Source: Acidimicrobiia bacterium (GTDB lineage Bacteria; Actinomycetota; Acidimicrobiia; Spongiisociales; SHLN01). Taken from it: a stretch of 6,092 bases of DNA. Under the pieces are notes generated by a model, which ran no database searches, was not told where the DNA came from, and saw only the letters and a program-made list of their open reading frames with translations. The stretch's first letter is position 1, and every line of letters begins with the position of its first letter. The stretch covers positions 1 through 6,092 of the forward strand of contig SHLN01000158.1 in assembly GCA_004283105.1 (NCBI GenBank). Direction: 5' to 3'. Below, one piece after another: positions 6,079-6,092 of the stretch. A program made the translations under genes and the position numbers.

Positions 6079-6092
6079 CCGGGGGTGGCGTG

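Overview
The window is dense, high-GC, strongly GC3-biased coding DNA from what looks like a high-GC Gram-positive bacterium (Actinomycetota). The evidence is an AccA3-style fused biotin carboxylase/biotin carrier protein, a split-type methylmalonyl-CoA mutase catalytic subunit, and a class A penicillin-binding protein with C-terminal PASTA domains. Acidimicrobiia or a related deep lineage is my best guess from overall sequence character; this is inference and was not tested by any search.

Layout. (1) About 3-1676, + strand: acyl-CoA (acetyl/propionyl-CoA) carboxylase alpha subunit, open at the left edge. Its first ~27 visible codons do not look like biotin carboxylase but like a cysteine-rich 12-residue tandem repeat. 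(2) 1677-1800: convergent intergenic region packed with short tandem repeats. Two of these are mutually complementary and could form a bidirectional terminator hairpin. (3) 1801-3360, - strand: methylmalonyl-CoA mutase catalytic (large) subunit without the cobalamin domain. (4) 3361-3436: a 76-bp divergent promoter region with one TATAT core and an imperfect dyad. (5) 3437-5998, + strand: complete bifunctional class A PBP (GT51 + transpeptidase + two PASTA domains). (6) 5999-6092: a perfect hairpin directly after the stop, a four-unit heptamer array, and a second GC-rich hairpin.

How the genes relate. The carboxylase and the mutase can act consecutively: propionyl-CoA is carboxylated to methylmalonyl-CoA, which the mutase converts to succinyl-CoA (an epimerase is also needed). 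They are convergent, so they are not one operon. The carboxyltransferase beta subunit, epimerase, B12-binding mutase subunit and MeaB-type chaperone are not in this window. The PBP is a cell-wall gene that shares only the divergent promoter region with the mutase gene.

I did not find a clearly new biological system. The observations most worth checking are the cysteine-rich repeat fused in frame to the carboxylase at the left edge, the intergenic heptamer repeats that recur in the same orientation behind two different genes, and the two close cysteine pairs that account for every cysteine in the PBP.
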